Below, piece by piece: positions 1 to 5,925 of a stretch of 7,134 bases of DNA (positions are counted from its first letter, which is position 1; every line of letters begins with the position of its first letter). Position numbers and translations under genes: made by a program. Below the pieces are notes generated by a model. That model ran no database searches and had not been told where the DNA came from. It saw only the letters and a program-made list of their open reading frames with translations. Where the stretch lies: contig JABJEE010000049.1 in the NCBI GenBank assembly GCA_018665005.1, positions 1-7,134 of the forward strand, written 5' to 3'. The DNA comes from Flavobacteriales bacterium. Lineage in GTDB: Bacteria; Bacteroidota; Bacteroidia; Flavobacteriales_D; Crocinitomicaceae.

Positions 1-17
1 TGGTACGTATTAAATAA
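1..17 (+). CDS. possible 3' end of the preceding gene (gldM expected), partial
   Basis: Only a few codons are present. One frame ends V-R-I-K-stop with TAA at 15-17. Another ends G-T-Y-stop with TAA at 11-13. Either could be the tail of an upstream gene that stops 7-11 nt before gldN. In gliding Bacteroidota the usual order is gldK-gldL-gldM-gldN, so gldM is expected here. That identity is inferred from gene order alone, because the visible residues are too few to recognise a family. Confidence 0.25.
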
Positions 18-24
18 AAAAGTT

Positions 25-1323
25 ATGAAAGTATTTGTTTTTTCTTTTAGTTTGCTTGTATCTTTCGTGTCATTAGCACAACAAGATGTATCACCAAGAG
101 GTCCTTATAACACTCTAGATGGAGGAATTATTGATGGAGTCGTTATTAAAGACGAGGTGCCGATCAGAAGTGCCATTCCTTATGAGCATGTGAGACTAGC
201 CGATTATGTATGGTCTAAACGTTTTTTCTCGAGAATAGATGCTCGTGAGAAACTAAATCATGAAATTTTCTTTCCGTTTGACCGATTTAAGGATGAATAC
301 AAATTACCACGTTCTCCTGAACAGGTTGATGGTGCTTTTTGGACAAAGCATCAAGAAAGATGGTCTTTATGGACGGTTATCCTAAGACATATTATGTTGG
401 GTGATTTGACCATTTATTCCCCATACGATTATACCGTTGTTAATAACGGTCAATATCGTATGGAGGACGGTTATCAATTCAAGTATCCTGTAAATATGCA
501 AAGTAGAGATGATTACTTCGCTAATCAGACATATCAAAAAACAATTAACTTTTTTGTTTCATCAACCGGTCAGGGTAAGCCCGAAACGATAAACATCGTA
601 GATAATTTAGGAGGTTTAAATGAAGAAATCTTAGTTCGTGACCCGAATTCAACCTTGGATTTTCAAGGTTGGTTTGATTCAATTGTACAAATGAATAATC
701 CACCAGAGGAGTCGGAATTAATGCTGTTTGACGATGAAGCAAAAGCAGATTTGGAATTAAGGTGGAACGATGCCAAAGGTGGAAGTGGATTTATTTACAA
801 GCCTGCAGCTTTAAAATTACAATCATCTCAGGGTATAGTAGCTTACAATATTAAGGAAGATTGGTTCTTTGATAAAGAACGTTCCATTCTAGACAAGAGA
901 ATTATTGCTATTGCTCCAGTAGCAAAATACACTTTTGAGGATAGTGTAACCAACAATCGAGGTAATTTGGTTGCCATTGACGAATTGGGTAATGAGGTTT
1001 TCTTTGATGATGGGGTTGGTACACATGCGAACTTAAAAGAAGCAAGTGTAAGTACTGTACAACTTGAGATGTTTTGGTTGTATTTTCCCGAATTACGAAA
1101 TGTAATCGTGAATTATTACACATACAACGACAAATCAGATGCATTGTGGATGTCATTTGATGATTTGTTTTGGAAACGTAAATTCAATGCTCAAATCTAT
1201 CGTACTTCAGATAAGTTTGATCGCGAAATCGAAGACTATCGTTTTGGTGTAGATGCACTTAGAGAAGCAGAAAAAATTAAAGGTGAAATACGCAAATGGG
1301 AACACGATGTGTGGAACTATTAA
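25..1323 (+). CDS. gldN: gliding motility / type IX secretion protein GldN (PorN family)
   Basis: GldN/PorN is a periplasmic component that works with the outer-membrane lipoprotein GldK in the ring of the type IX secretion system. In gliding species it is also needed for surface motility. The protein is 432 aa. Residues 1-18 look like a Sec signal peptide, cleaved near SLA|QQ. Family blocks are clear: DYVWSKRFFSRIDAREKLNH (60-79), IKEDWFFDKERS (276-287), RIIAIAPV (292-299), MFWLYFPELRNVIVNY (349-364), SFDDLFWKRKFNAQIY (377-392) and an EHDVWNY C-terminus. The stretch between the first and second blocks is long, about 195 residues, so the protein is larger than the GldN proteins I know. The ATG at 25 is chosen because the signal peptide starts there; no Shine-Dalgarno is visible, which is normal in this phylum. 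A terminator follows directly, consistent with gldN being the last gene of the gldKLMN operon. Identification is confident; the gliding phenotype is not proven, since non-gliding species also carry this gene. Confidence 0.96.
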   Translation: MKVFVFSFSLLVSFVSLAQQDVSPRGPYNTLDGGIIDGVVIKDEVPIRSAIPYEHVRLADYVWSKRFFSRIDAREKLNHEIFFPFDRFKDEYKLPRSPEQVDGAFWTKHQERWSLWTVILRHIMLGDLTIYSPYDYTVVNNGQYRMEDGYQFKYPVNMQSRDDYFANQTYQKTINFFVSSTGQGKPETINIVDNLGGLNEEILVRDPNSTLDFQGWFDSIVQMNNPPEESELMLFDDEAKADLELRWNDAKGGSGFIYKPAALKLQSSQGIVAYNIKEDWFFDKERSILDKRIIAIAPVAKYTFEDSVTNNRGNLVAIDELGNEVFFDDGVGTHANLKEASVSTVQLEMFWLYFPELRNVIVNYYTYNDKSDALWMSFDDLFWKRKFNAQIYRTSDKFDREIEDYRFGVDALREAEKIKGEIRKWEHDVWNY

Positions 1324-1341
1324 AAGAAATATATTATAATG

Positions 1342-1370
1342 AAACCCCTAAGAATTCTTAGGGGTTTTTT
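1342..1370 (+). terminator. intrinsic terminator after gldN
   Basis: A perfect 26-nt palindrome at 1342-1367 (13-bp arms, centred on GAATTC) has a CCCC/GGGG core and runs into a T tract at 1365-1370, with a further T5 run at 1372-1376. In RNA it would fold as an 11-bp stem with a 4-nt AAUU loop. The tract on the opposite strand is much shorter, so it should act mainly on + strand transcripts and end the gldN operon. Confidence 0.9.
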
Positions 1371-1381
1371 ATTTTTGCTTT

Positions 1382-1939
1382 ATGAAGTGGATCGGAAGTC
1401 GTATCAGTTTTGAAGATACACCCAAAAGTACAACCGTAATTATTATACCAGAAAACAATGTGTTCATCAATATCTTAATGGGATCTTGGCTTGGAATGTG
1501 GTTTTGTATTGGTTTTTATGTGGTTTGGTCTTTATTTGCACTGCAGTTAACTGAACAGGAAAGTGTTTTTCTTTATGTCTTTATGGTTTTCTGGCTGTAT
1601 TATGCTTTTCGAATTTCTAAATCATATTTCTGGCGCCTTTTCGGAAAAGAACTAATTAAGGTAAATGAAGATGCTTTCTATATTAAGAAATCGTTTTTGA
1701 AGTATGGAAAATCAGTACCCCATTATTTTGGGAATATAAAAGACTTTAAGTTTGAAATACCTGAGGTGCGTTCGATGCAGTCAGCATGGGAGTCATCTCC
1801 ATGGATAAGTGGTGGTGAGCGTTTAAGCTTTGAGTATTTTGGAAAAGTAAAACAATTTGGTAGAAAGCTTAATAAAAAAGAGGCGCAGCTTCTTTTCAAC
1901 CTTCTTAATAGCAAGATTAAACAATTTAGAAAAAAATAG
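1382..1939 (+). CDS. hypothetical two-helix membrane protein with C-terminal soluble domain
   Basis: I cannot assign this 185-aa protein to a named family. It has a short polar N-terminus and two hydrophobic segments, about 28-55 and 60-78, rich in aromatic residues and suggesting a helical hairpin in the inner membrane. A basic, aromatic stretch (RISKSYFWRLFGKE, 77-90) precedes a soluble tail. The tail looks like alternating beta strands (LIKVNEDAFYIKK, GNIKDFKFE, GERLSFEYFGKVKQFG) followed by a helix (KKEAQLLFNLLNSKIKQF). This order of membrane hairpin, small beta domain and final helix resembles bacterial PH-like (YdbT-type) proteins, but that is a fold guess. The ATG at 1382 lies only 12 nt after the gldN terminator T tract and no ribosome site is visible. 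The kbl start codon follows 3 nt after the stop, so the two may be translationally coupled. Reading-frame integrity, membrane pattern and packing support a real gene; the function is unknown. Confidence 0.8.
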   Translation: MKWIGSRISFEDTPKSTTVIIIPENNVFINILMGSWLGMWFCIGFYVVWSLFALQLTEQESVFLYVFMVFWLYYAFRISKSYFWRLFGKELIKVNEDAFYIKKSFLKYGKSVPHYFGNIKDFKFEIPEVRSMQSAWESSPWISGGERLSFEYFGKVKQFGRKLNKKEAQLLFNLLNSKIKQFRKK

Positions 1940-1942
1940 ATT

Positions 1943-3130
1943 ATGTACGGAAAAATGAAAATTCACCTCGAAAATGAACTTTCTCAAATTGAGGAAAATG
2001 GTTTGCTAAAGAGAGAACGTATAATTACATCACCACAGGGTGCTCAAGTTTCTGTGAGTAATGGAGGAGACGTTGTGATTATGTGCGCAAACAATTATTT
2101 AGGATTGTCGTCACATCCAGAAGTGATACAGGCATCTAAAGATGCTTTGGATTCTCATGGTTATGGTATGTCATCTGTTCGATTTATATGTGGTACTCAG
2201 GATATTCATAAAGAGCTCGAGAATAAAATTGCTGATTTCTATGGAACCGAAGATACGATTCTCTATGCAGCTGCATTTGATGCCAATGGAGGGCTTTTTG
2301 AGCCTTTATTTACTGCTGAAGATGCGATCATATCAGATGAATTGAATCATGCCTCTATTATCGATGGGGTACGCCTATGCAAAGCGCAAAGATATCGATA
2401 CAAGCATTCAGACATGTCTGACCTTGAAGAACAATTAAAAAAATCTCAAGACCAAAGATTCAGAATCATTGTCACTGATGGAGTGTTTTCGATGGATGGA
2501 GATATTGCCAAAATGGATGAGATTTGCGACTTAGCAGATAAGTATGATGCTTTGGTGATGACAGACGAGTGTCACTCAGCAGGTTTTATAGGAAAAACAG
2601 GACGAGGAGTTCCTGAGCACTGTGGAGTTTTAGATCGTGTCGATATAATAACGGGAACGTTAGGAAAGGCTCTAGGAGGAGCTATGGGCGGATATACTAC
2701 AGGAAAGAAAGAAATTATTGAAATGCTTCGACAGAAATCAAGACCTTATCTTTTTTCCAATTCTTTAGCCCCATCAATTGTTGGAGCATCACTTAAAGTC
2801 TTTGATTTGCTTAGCTCTTCGACTGAATTAAGAGATCAATTGGAGGAAAACACCAGCTATTTTAAAGAAAAGATTATTGCAGCTGGATTTGACATTAAAA
2901 AAGGGGATTCTCCTATAGTACCGATTATGTTATACGATGCTGCTTTATCTCAAGAATTTGCAGATCGATTATTAAAAGAGGGTATATATGCCATAGGATT
3001 CTTTTATCCGGTAGTTGCTAAAGGAGCAGCACGTATTAGAACTCAAATTTCAGCCGCTCACTCTAAACAAGAACTTGATAAGGCCATTAGTGCATTTGTC
3101 AAAATAGGAAAAGAGCTTGATGTAATTTAG
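1943..3130 (+). CDS. kbl: 2-amino-3-ketobutyrate CoA ligase (glycine C-acetyltransferase)
   Basis: Kbl is a PLP-dependent alpha-oxoamine synthase that splits 2-amino-3-ketobutyrate with CoA into glycine and acetyl-CoA. This is the second step of threonine breakdown after threonine dehydrogenase, and it acts in the cytosol as a dimer. The protein is 395 aa, the family's normal length, and begins with the typical MYGK. Active-site residues are visible: NHAS with H136 stacking on PLP, DECHSAG with D208 and H211, the PLP Schiff-base lysine K242 in TGTLGKALGG, and R366 in ARIRTQIS for the substrate carboxylate. FICGTQDIHKELE (81-93) and RPYLFSNSLAP (267-277) are also family blocks. Related members of the superfamily (serine palmitoyltransferase, BioF) are unlikely given the near full-length similarity to Kbl. 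ATG 1943 is 3 nt after the preceding stop. No threonine dehydrogenase gene is in the window; in many Bacteroidota it lies elsewhere. The 3' end also carries the candidate promoter of the next operon. Confidence 0.96.
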   Translation: MYGKMKIHLENELSQIEENGLLKRERIITSPQGAQVSVSNGGDVVIMCANNYLGLSSHPEVIQASKDALDSHGYGMSSVRFICGTQDIHKELENKIADFYGTEDTILYAAAFDANGGLFEPLFTAEDAIISDELNHASIIDGVRLCKAQRYRYKHSDMSDLEEQLKKSQDQRFRIIVTDGVFSMDGDIAKMDEICDLADKYDALVMTDECHSAGFIGKTGRGVPEHCGVLDRVDIITGTLGKALGGAMGGYTTGKKEIIEMLRQKSRPYLFSNSLAPSIVGASLKVFDLLSSSTELRDQLEENTSYFKEKIIAAGFDIKKGDSPIVPIMLYDAALSQEFADRLLKEGIYAIGFFYPVVAKGAARIRTQISAAHSKQELDKAISAFVKIGKELDVI

Positions 3131-3147
3131 TAAAATGATTATATTTG
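3117..3147 (+). promoter_or_regulatory. Bacteroidota-type promoter for the acidic protein-SulP-CA unit
   Basis: TTG at 3117-3119, a 20-nt spacer, then TATATTTG at 3140-3147. The second box matches the Bacteroidota -7 consensus TAnnTTTG at every fixed position, and the spacing matches the usual TTG(-33) distance. Transcription would start near 3150-3156, about 10-15 nt before the GTG at 3165. The upstream box lies in the last codons of kbl. This would give the downstream genes their own start independent of kbl. Predicted from sequence only. Confidence 0.6.
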
Positions 3148-3164
3148 GGTGACTAATTTTTATT

Positions 3165-3533
3165 GTGAAATTTTCTCTTCAAAAATATCTCTCGGTTCTA
3201 TACCTCCTTCTATTTGTATTTCAAATAGTTATGGTGTATTCATCTACAGTGAAGAATTTTTCGATTCATTCAGTTAATTATGTAAACGGTGAAAATCATA
3301 ACACTGAAGATTCATCAGATGATGAAGACTTGGTTGACTTTGAAAATGACGATGAGAATGAAGACAATGAAGAGAATGAAGAACAAGAATTAGATGGAGA
3401 GACTGATTATATTGAAGATCTTAATCACTTGACCCTTTCTCAACATTCAGATCGCAGTTATTATTCATACTTTTTGTCAAAAAGTAGTTTAAAGAAAAAA
3501 GAACATTTTACCCCTCCAGAAGTTATAGTTTAA
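3165..3533 (+). CDS. small exported acidic protein of unknown function
   Basis: I do not recognise this 122-aa protein. Residues 1-27 form a hydrophobic signal peptide or single membrane anchor (two lysines, then an L/V/F-rich core from 9 to 25). Residues 48-85 hold 23 Asp/Glu out of 38 with no Lys or Arg, a low-complexity stretch built largely from GAT/GAA/AAT codons. The C-terminal part is different: tyrosine/serine-rich (DRSYYSYFLSKSS, 96-108), basic (KKK, 110-112) and ending in FTPPEVIV. GTG 3165 is the best start: the in-frame ATG at 3135 meets a TGA at 3150, and the next in-frame ATG (3231) would remove the signal segment. It lies 34 nt after kbl, just behind a promoter, and 39 nt before the SulP gene, so cotranscription with the transporter is likely. 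The acidic tract could bind divalent cations or a basic partner outside the inner membrane; this is a guess. Confidence 0.7.
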   Translation: MKFSLQKYLSVLYLLLFVFQIVMVYSSTVKNFSIHSVNYVNGENHNTEDSSDDEDLVDFENDDENEDNEENEEQELDGETDYIEDLNHLTLSQHSDRSYYSYFLSKSSLKKKEHFTPPEVIV

Positions 3534-3558
3534 AAAAATAGCAATTCTTTTTTTAAAC
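3528..3558 (+). repeat. AT-only inverted repeat before sulP
   Basis: GTTTAAAAAAA at 3528-3538 is exactly complementary to TTTTTTTAAAC at 3548-3558, with a 9-nt loop. It overlaps the stop codon of the acidic protein gene. Only two of its 11 pairs are G-C or near it, and no separate U tract follows, so it is a weak terminator at best. It could protect the 3' end of the upstream message or set expression of the transporter. Confidence 0.4.
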
Positions 3559-3566
3559 TTTTAAAC
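3551..3566 (+). repeat. tandem TTTTAAAC x2 in the sulP leader
   Basis: The 8-mer TTTTAAAC occurs twice back to back (3551-3558, 3559-3566), followed by TTTA. It ends 6 nt before the sulP ATG at 3573 and occupies the place of a ribosome binding site, with no Shine-Dalgarno present. It may simply be AT-rich leader sequence that keeps the start unstructured, although the first copy is also the 3' arm of the neighbouring inverted repeat. Confidence 0.4.
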
Positions 3567-3572
3567 TTTAAC

Positions 3573-5126
3573 ATGAAATCAAATATTTTTAAAAATTGGC
3601 AGTCTGATTTACCTGCAGGACTTGTCGTATTTTTGGTTGCCTTACCACTTTGCTTGGGGATAGGTCTTGCCTCGACCAGTGTAGATGGAATCGAGGGCTT
3701 ACCTAATATCTTTTCGGGTATTATCTCAGGAATAATCGGGGGTCTACTCGTAGGAGTCTTGAGTGGTTCTAGACTTGGGGTTTCTGGCCCTGCAGCAGGA
3801 TTAATAACCATTGTTCTTGCGGCATTTGTAACGCTAGGAAGCTATCAAGCATTTTTGGTTGCTGTTGTGATTTCTGGTGTTTTACAGATTGTTGCTGGAT
3901 ATGCCAAAGCTGGGATTGCTGCGAATTATGTTCCAACAGCGGTAATACGCGGAATGCTTGCCGCAATTGGGATTACTTTAATACTTAAGCAGCTTCCTCA
4001 CCTCGTGGCTTATGATGCCGATTTTTTTGGTGATGATGCTTTTTTTCAAAGCGATGGTCATAATACATTTACGGAGATTTTTTACTCTTTTCGGGCTTTT
4101 CAACCAGGCGCGGTGATCATTGGAGCGGCTTCATTATTCATCCTTATTGCTTATGAAAAATTTAAACTTAGTAATACTAAATTATTCAAATTTATCCCCG
4201 GGGCTTTATTGGTGGTTTTATTTGGTTCGCTAATCAATATCCTTTTCCAACAATATTTTCCAACCCTTTTCTTAAGTGCAGAACATATGGTGAATTTGCC
4301 AGTGGCCAATTCGTTTAATGAATTTACTTCGTTTTTTACGTTTCCTGATTTCAGCTATTTATCAAATCCTAATGTCTATATCATTGGTTTTACAATTGCT
4401 TTGGTAGGAAGTCTTGAGACGATGCTATCAGTAGAGGCAACTGACAAGCTGGATCCAAAGAAAAAAAGAACTCCGACCAACAGAGAACTAAAAGCTCAAG
4501 GGGTCGGAAATATTTTAAGTGGAATGATTGGAGGTATACCAATAACTCAAGTAATAGTGCGAAGTTCTGCAAATATTTCCTCAAAGGCAGAGTCAAAATT
4601 ATCTGCAATTTTTCATGGTCTATTATTGTTTTTATCTGTTGTCTTTATTCCCGGAATTTTAAATTACATTCCCCTGGCAGCTTTGGCAGCTATATTATTA
4701 TCTATTGGTTATAAACTCGCAAGAATTGAGCTATTTAAATCCATGTACAACCTAGGCTATGATCAATTCATTCCTTTTGTTACAACAATCTTAGGGGTAT
4801 TGTTTACAGATTTATTAAGAGGGATTTTAATAGGTCTTTTTGTAGCGATTCTATTTTTACTAAAGAAGTATCTCAAGATTCATTTTAGTATGGAACAAAA
4901 GAAGGGGGTCACCAAATTGACCTTAAGTGAAAACGTTTCTTTTTTAAATAAGGCAGGAATGTTGGAAACACTCCGGGATTTACCAAATAATAGCAAGTTA
5001 ATTATTGATGGGTCTTCAAATAAATACATCGACCAAGATGTCAAAGAAGTGATTCAAGAATTCAAAAATTTTAGAGCACCAGATAGAAATATTGAAGTGG
5101 AATTAATTAATCTCAATATTTCTTAA
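3573..5126 (+). CDS. SulP-family inorganic anion transporter (probable bicarbonate transporter) with STAS-like C-terminus
   Basis: SulP proteins (SLC26 family) are inner-membrane carriers for anions such as sulfate or bicarbonate. This one has 517 aa. The SulP membrane domain spans about 8-430 and shows DLPAGLVVFLVALPLCLGIG (12-31), the SGSRLGVSGPAAGL block (64-77), NYVPTAVIRGMLAAIGITLI (118-137), VGSLETMLSVEATDKLDP (278-295), then RSSANISSKAESKLSAIFHG (330-349), with hydrophobic helices to residue 430. Residues 440-515 form a STAS-like regulatory segment (VSFLNKAGMLETLRDLP, then KLIIDGSSNKYIDQDV and NIEVELI). Substrate cannot be read directly from the motifs. The carbonic anhydrase gene that follows at once is the reason for favouring bicarbonate, as SulP-carbonic anhydrase pairs and fusions are known in bacteria; sulfate or another anion remains possible. 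No sulfate-assimilation gene is in the window. Start ATG 3573 gives the expected short cytosolic N-terminus. Probably cotranscribed with the genes on both sides. Confidence 0.93.
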   Translation: MKSNIFKNWQSDLPAGLVVFLVALPLCLGIGLASTSVDGIEGLPNIFSGIISGIIGGLLVGVLSGSRLGVSGPAAGLITIVLAAFVTLGSYQAFLVAVVISGVLQIVAGYAKAGIAANYVPTAVIRGMLAAIGITLILKQLPHLVAYDADFFGDDAFFQSDGHNTFTEIFYSFRAFQPGAVIIGAASLFILIAYEKFKLSNTKLFKFIPGALLVVLFGSLINILFQQYFPTLFLSAEHMVNLPVANSFNEFTSFFTFPDFSYLSNPNVYIIGFTIALVGSLETMLSVEATDKLDPKKKRTPTNRELKAQGVGNILSGMIGGIPITQVIVRSSANISSKAESKLSAIFHGLLLFLSVVFIPGILNYIPLAALAAILLSIGYKLARIELFKSMYNLGYDQFIPFVTTILGVLFTDLLRGILIGLFVAILFLLKKYLKIHFSMEQKKGVTKLTLSENVSFLNKAGMLETLRDLPNNSKLIIDGSSNKYIDQDVKEVIQEFKNFRAPDRNIEVELINLNIS

Positions 5127-5170
5127 AATGAGGTGTGAGTATTAGCAATATATATGAAAAAGTTAAAATT

Positions 5171-5773
5171 ATGTCAACAATAACAAAAGAAATGCAGGAA
5201 GGCATTTCACCAGATCAAGCAATAGAGATGTTGAAAGAAGGAAACCAAAGGTTTTTGAATAAAAACGAGATCTCTAGGGATTTACATGCACAAGTAAAGG
5301 CAACAAGTGGTGGTCAAAACCCTTATGCAGCAGTCTTAAGCTGTATTGATTCACGAGTACCTGTCGAATTGGCATTCGATCAAGGAATTGGTGATATCTT
5401 TAGTGCAAGAGTCGCGGGAAATATTATCAATGAGGACATTCTCGGGTCCATTGAGTATGCATGTGGAGTTGCAGGTTCAAAAGCGATTTTGGTTCTTGGG
5501 CATACCAAATGCGGTGCCGTTACTGCCGCATGTCAAGGTGTTGAACTTGGAAATATTACAGCTTTGTTGAGTAAAGTAAAACCTGCAATAAAAGAAGTTG
5601 AAGAACGCACTGGAGAAATTGAAGTAGAAGAAGTGACGAAATCAAACGTTCAGCAATCTATTGTTGAAATTCGAGAAAAAAGCACCCTACTATCTGATCT
5701 CGAAAAAGAAGGAAAGATTAAAATTGTTGGAGCTATTTATCATGTAGAAAACGGAATGGTTTCTTTCTTGTAA
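5171..5773 (+). CDS. beta-class carbonic anhydrase
   Basis: This enzyme interconverts CO2 and bicarbonate using zinc, in the cytosol (no signal peptide). From ATG 5171 it is 200 aa, normal for the family. Zinc ligands are C58 in SCIDSR, H111 and C114 in GHTKCGA; D60 and R62 form the catalytic Asp-Arg dyad. GDIFSARVAGNI (74-85) and the N-terminal helix AIEMLKEGNQRFLNKN (17-32) are typical, and the C-terminus VGAIYHVENGMVSFL is complete. An in-frame GTG at 5135 would add 12 residues, but family members usually begin close to the ATG, which also has an A-rich leader. It lies 44 nt after the SulP stop (8 nt with the GTG), so it belongs to the same operon. Paired with the transporter it would convert imported bicarbonate to CO2 for carboxylases, or the reverse, and help pH balance. 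That pairing is inferred from gene order. Confidence 0.96.
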   Translation: MSTITKEMQEGISPDQAIEMLKEGNQRFLNKNEISRDLHAQVKATSGGQNPYAAVLSCIDSRVPVELAFDQGIGDIFSARVAGNIINEDILGSIEYACGVAGSKAILVLGHTKCGAVTAACQGVELGNITALLSKVKPAIKEVEERTGEIEVEEVTKSNVQQSIVEIREKSTLLSDLEKEGKIKIVGAIYHVENGMVSFL

Positions 5774-5792
5774 ATTAAAATTTTCTGTTTTT

Positions 5793-5822
5793 AAAGGGGC
5801 TTATTTAATAAGCTCCTTTTTT
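5793..5822 (+). terminator. intrinsic terminator after carbonic anhydrase
   Basis: Arms AAAGGGGCTTATT (5793-5805) and AATAAGCTCCTTT (5807-5819) pair over 13 positions with one G-T wobble around a tight loop; the top of the stem would open in practice. The T tract runs 5817-5822, followed by ATTT. It sits 19 nt after the carbonic anhydrase stop and ends this transcription unit. Confidence 0.9.
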
Positions 5823-5925
5823 ATTTGCCTAAGTACAATCTTTTAGCTTCCATTGAGTCTTCCTCAATTCGTAAAACTGAGTCAATATTTGTTATATTTA
5901 ACAAGTCTGTAAAGAACTAAGACAT

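Noticed and set aside
545..742. Antisense reading frame of 65 codons inside gldN
   Set aside because: It overlaps a clearly coding region, has no recognisable features, and is of a length expected by chance; the same holds for the antisense frames at 908-1156, 1723-1914, 3530-3811, 3769-3966 and 4390-4608.
1335..1340. TATAAT, a -10-like box between gldN and its terminator
   Set aside because: Bacteroidota do not use the TATAAT type, no TTGACA-like box lies upstream, and transcripts from it would meet the terminator at once.
2142..2345. Alternative + strand frame inside kbl, and similar ones at 5346-5570 and 6668-6859
   Set aside because: They are out-of-frame shadows of kbl, carbonic anhydrase and the TonB-dependent receptor, whose protein motifs are unambiguous.
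1943..3130. Serine palmitoyltransferase or 8-amino-7-oxononanoate synthase in place of Kbl
   Set aside because: These share the fold and catalytic residues, but the N-terminus MYGK, FICGTQDIHKELE and the overall sequence fit Kbl; no sphingolipid or biotin gene is nearby.
5135..5170. GTG start for carbonic anhydrase that would add 12 residues
   Set aside because: The family normally begins near the ATG at 5171, and the added residues show no family similarity. It cannot be fully excluded.
5852..5868. Small hairpin ATTGAG-TCTTC-CTCAAT upstream of the receptor gene, with a near copy of ATTGAGTC at 5876-5883
   Set aside because: A 6-bp stem and a 7-of-8 repeat in a 103-nt AT-rich gap are within chance expectation. 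No known operator is recognised.
5884..5900. AATATTTG and TATATTTA as promoter boxes for the TonB-dependent receptor
   Set aside because: Each has one mismatch to TAnnTTTG and no TTG stands at the proper distance (nearest at 5853-5855, too far), so no promoter is called.
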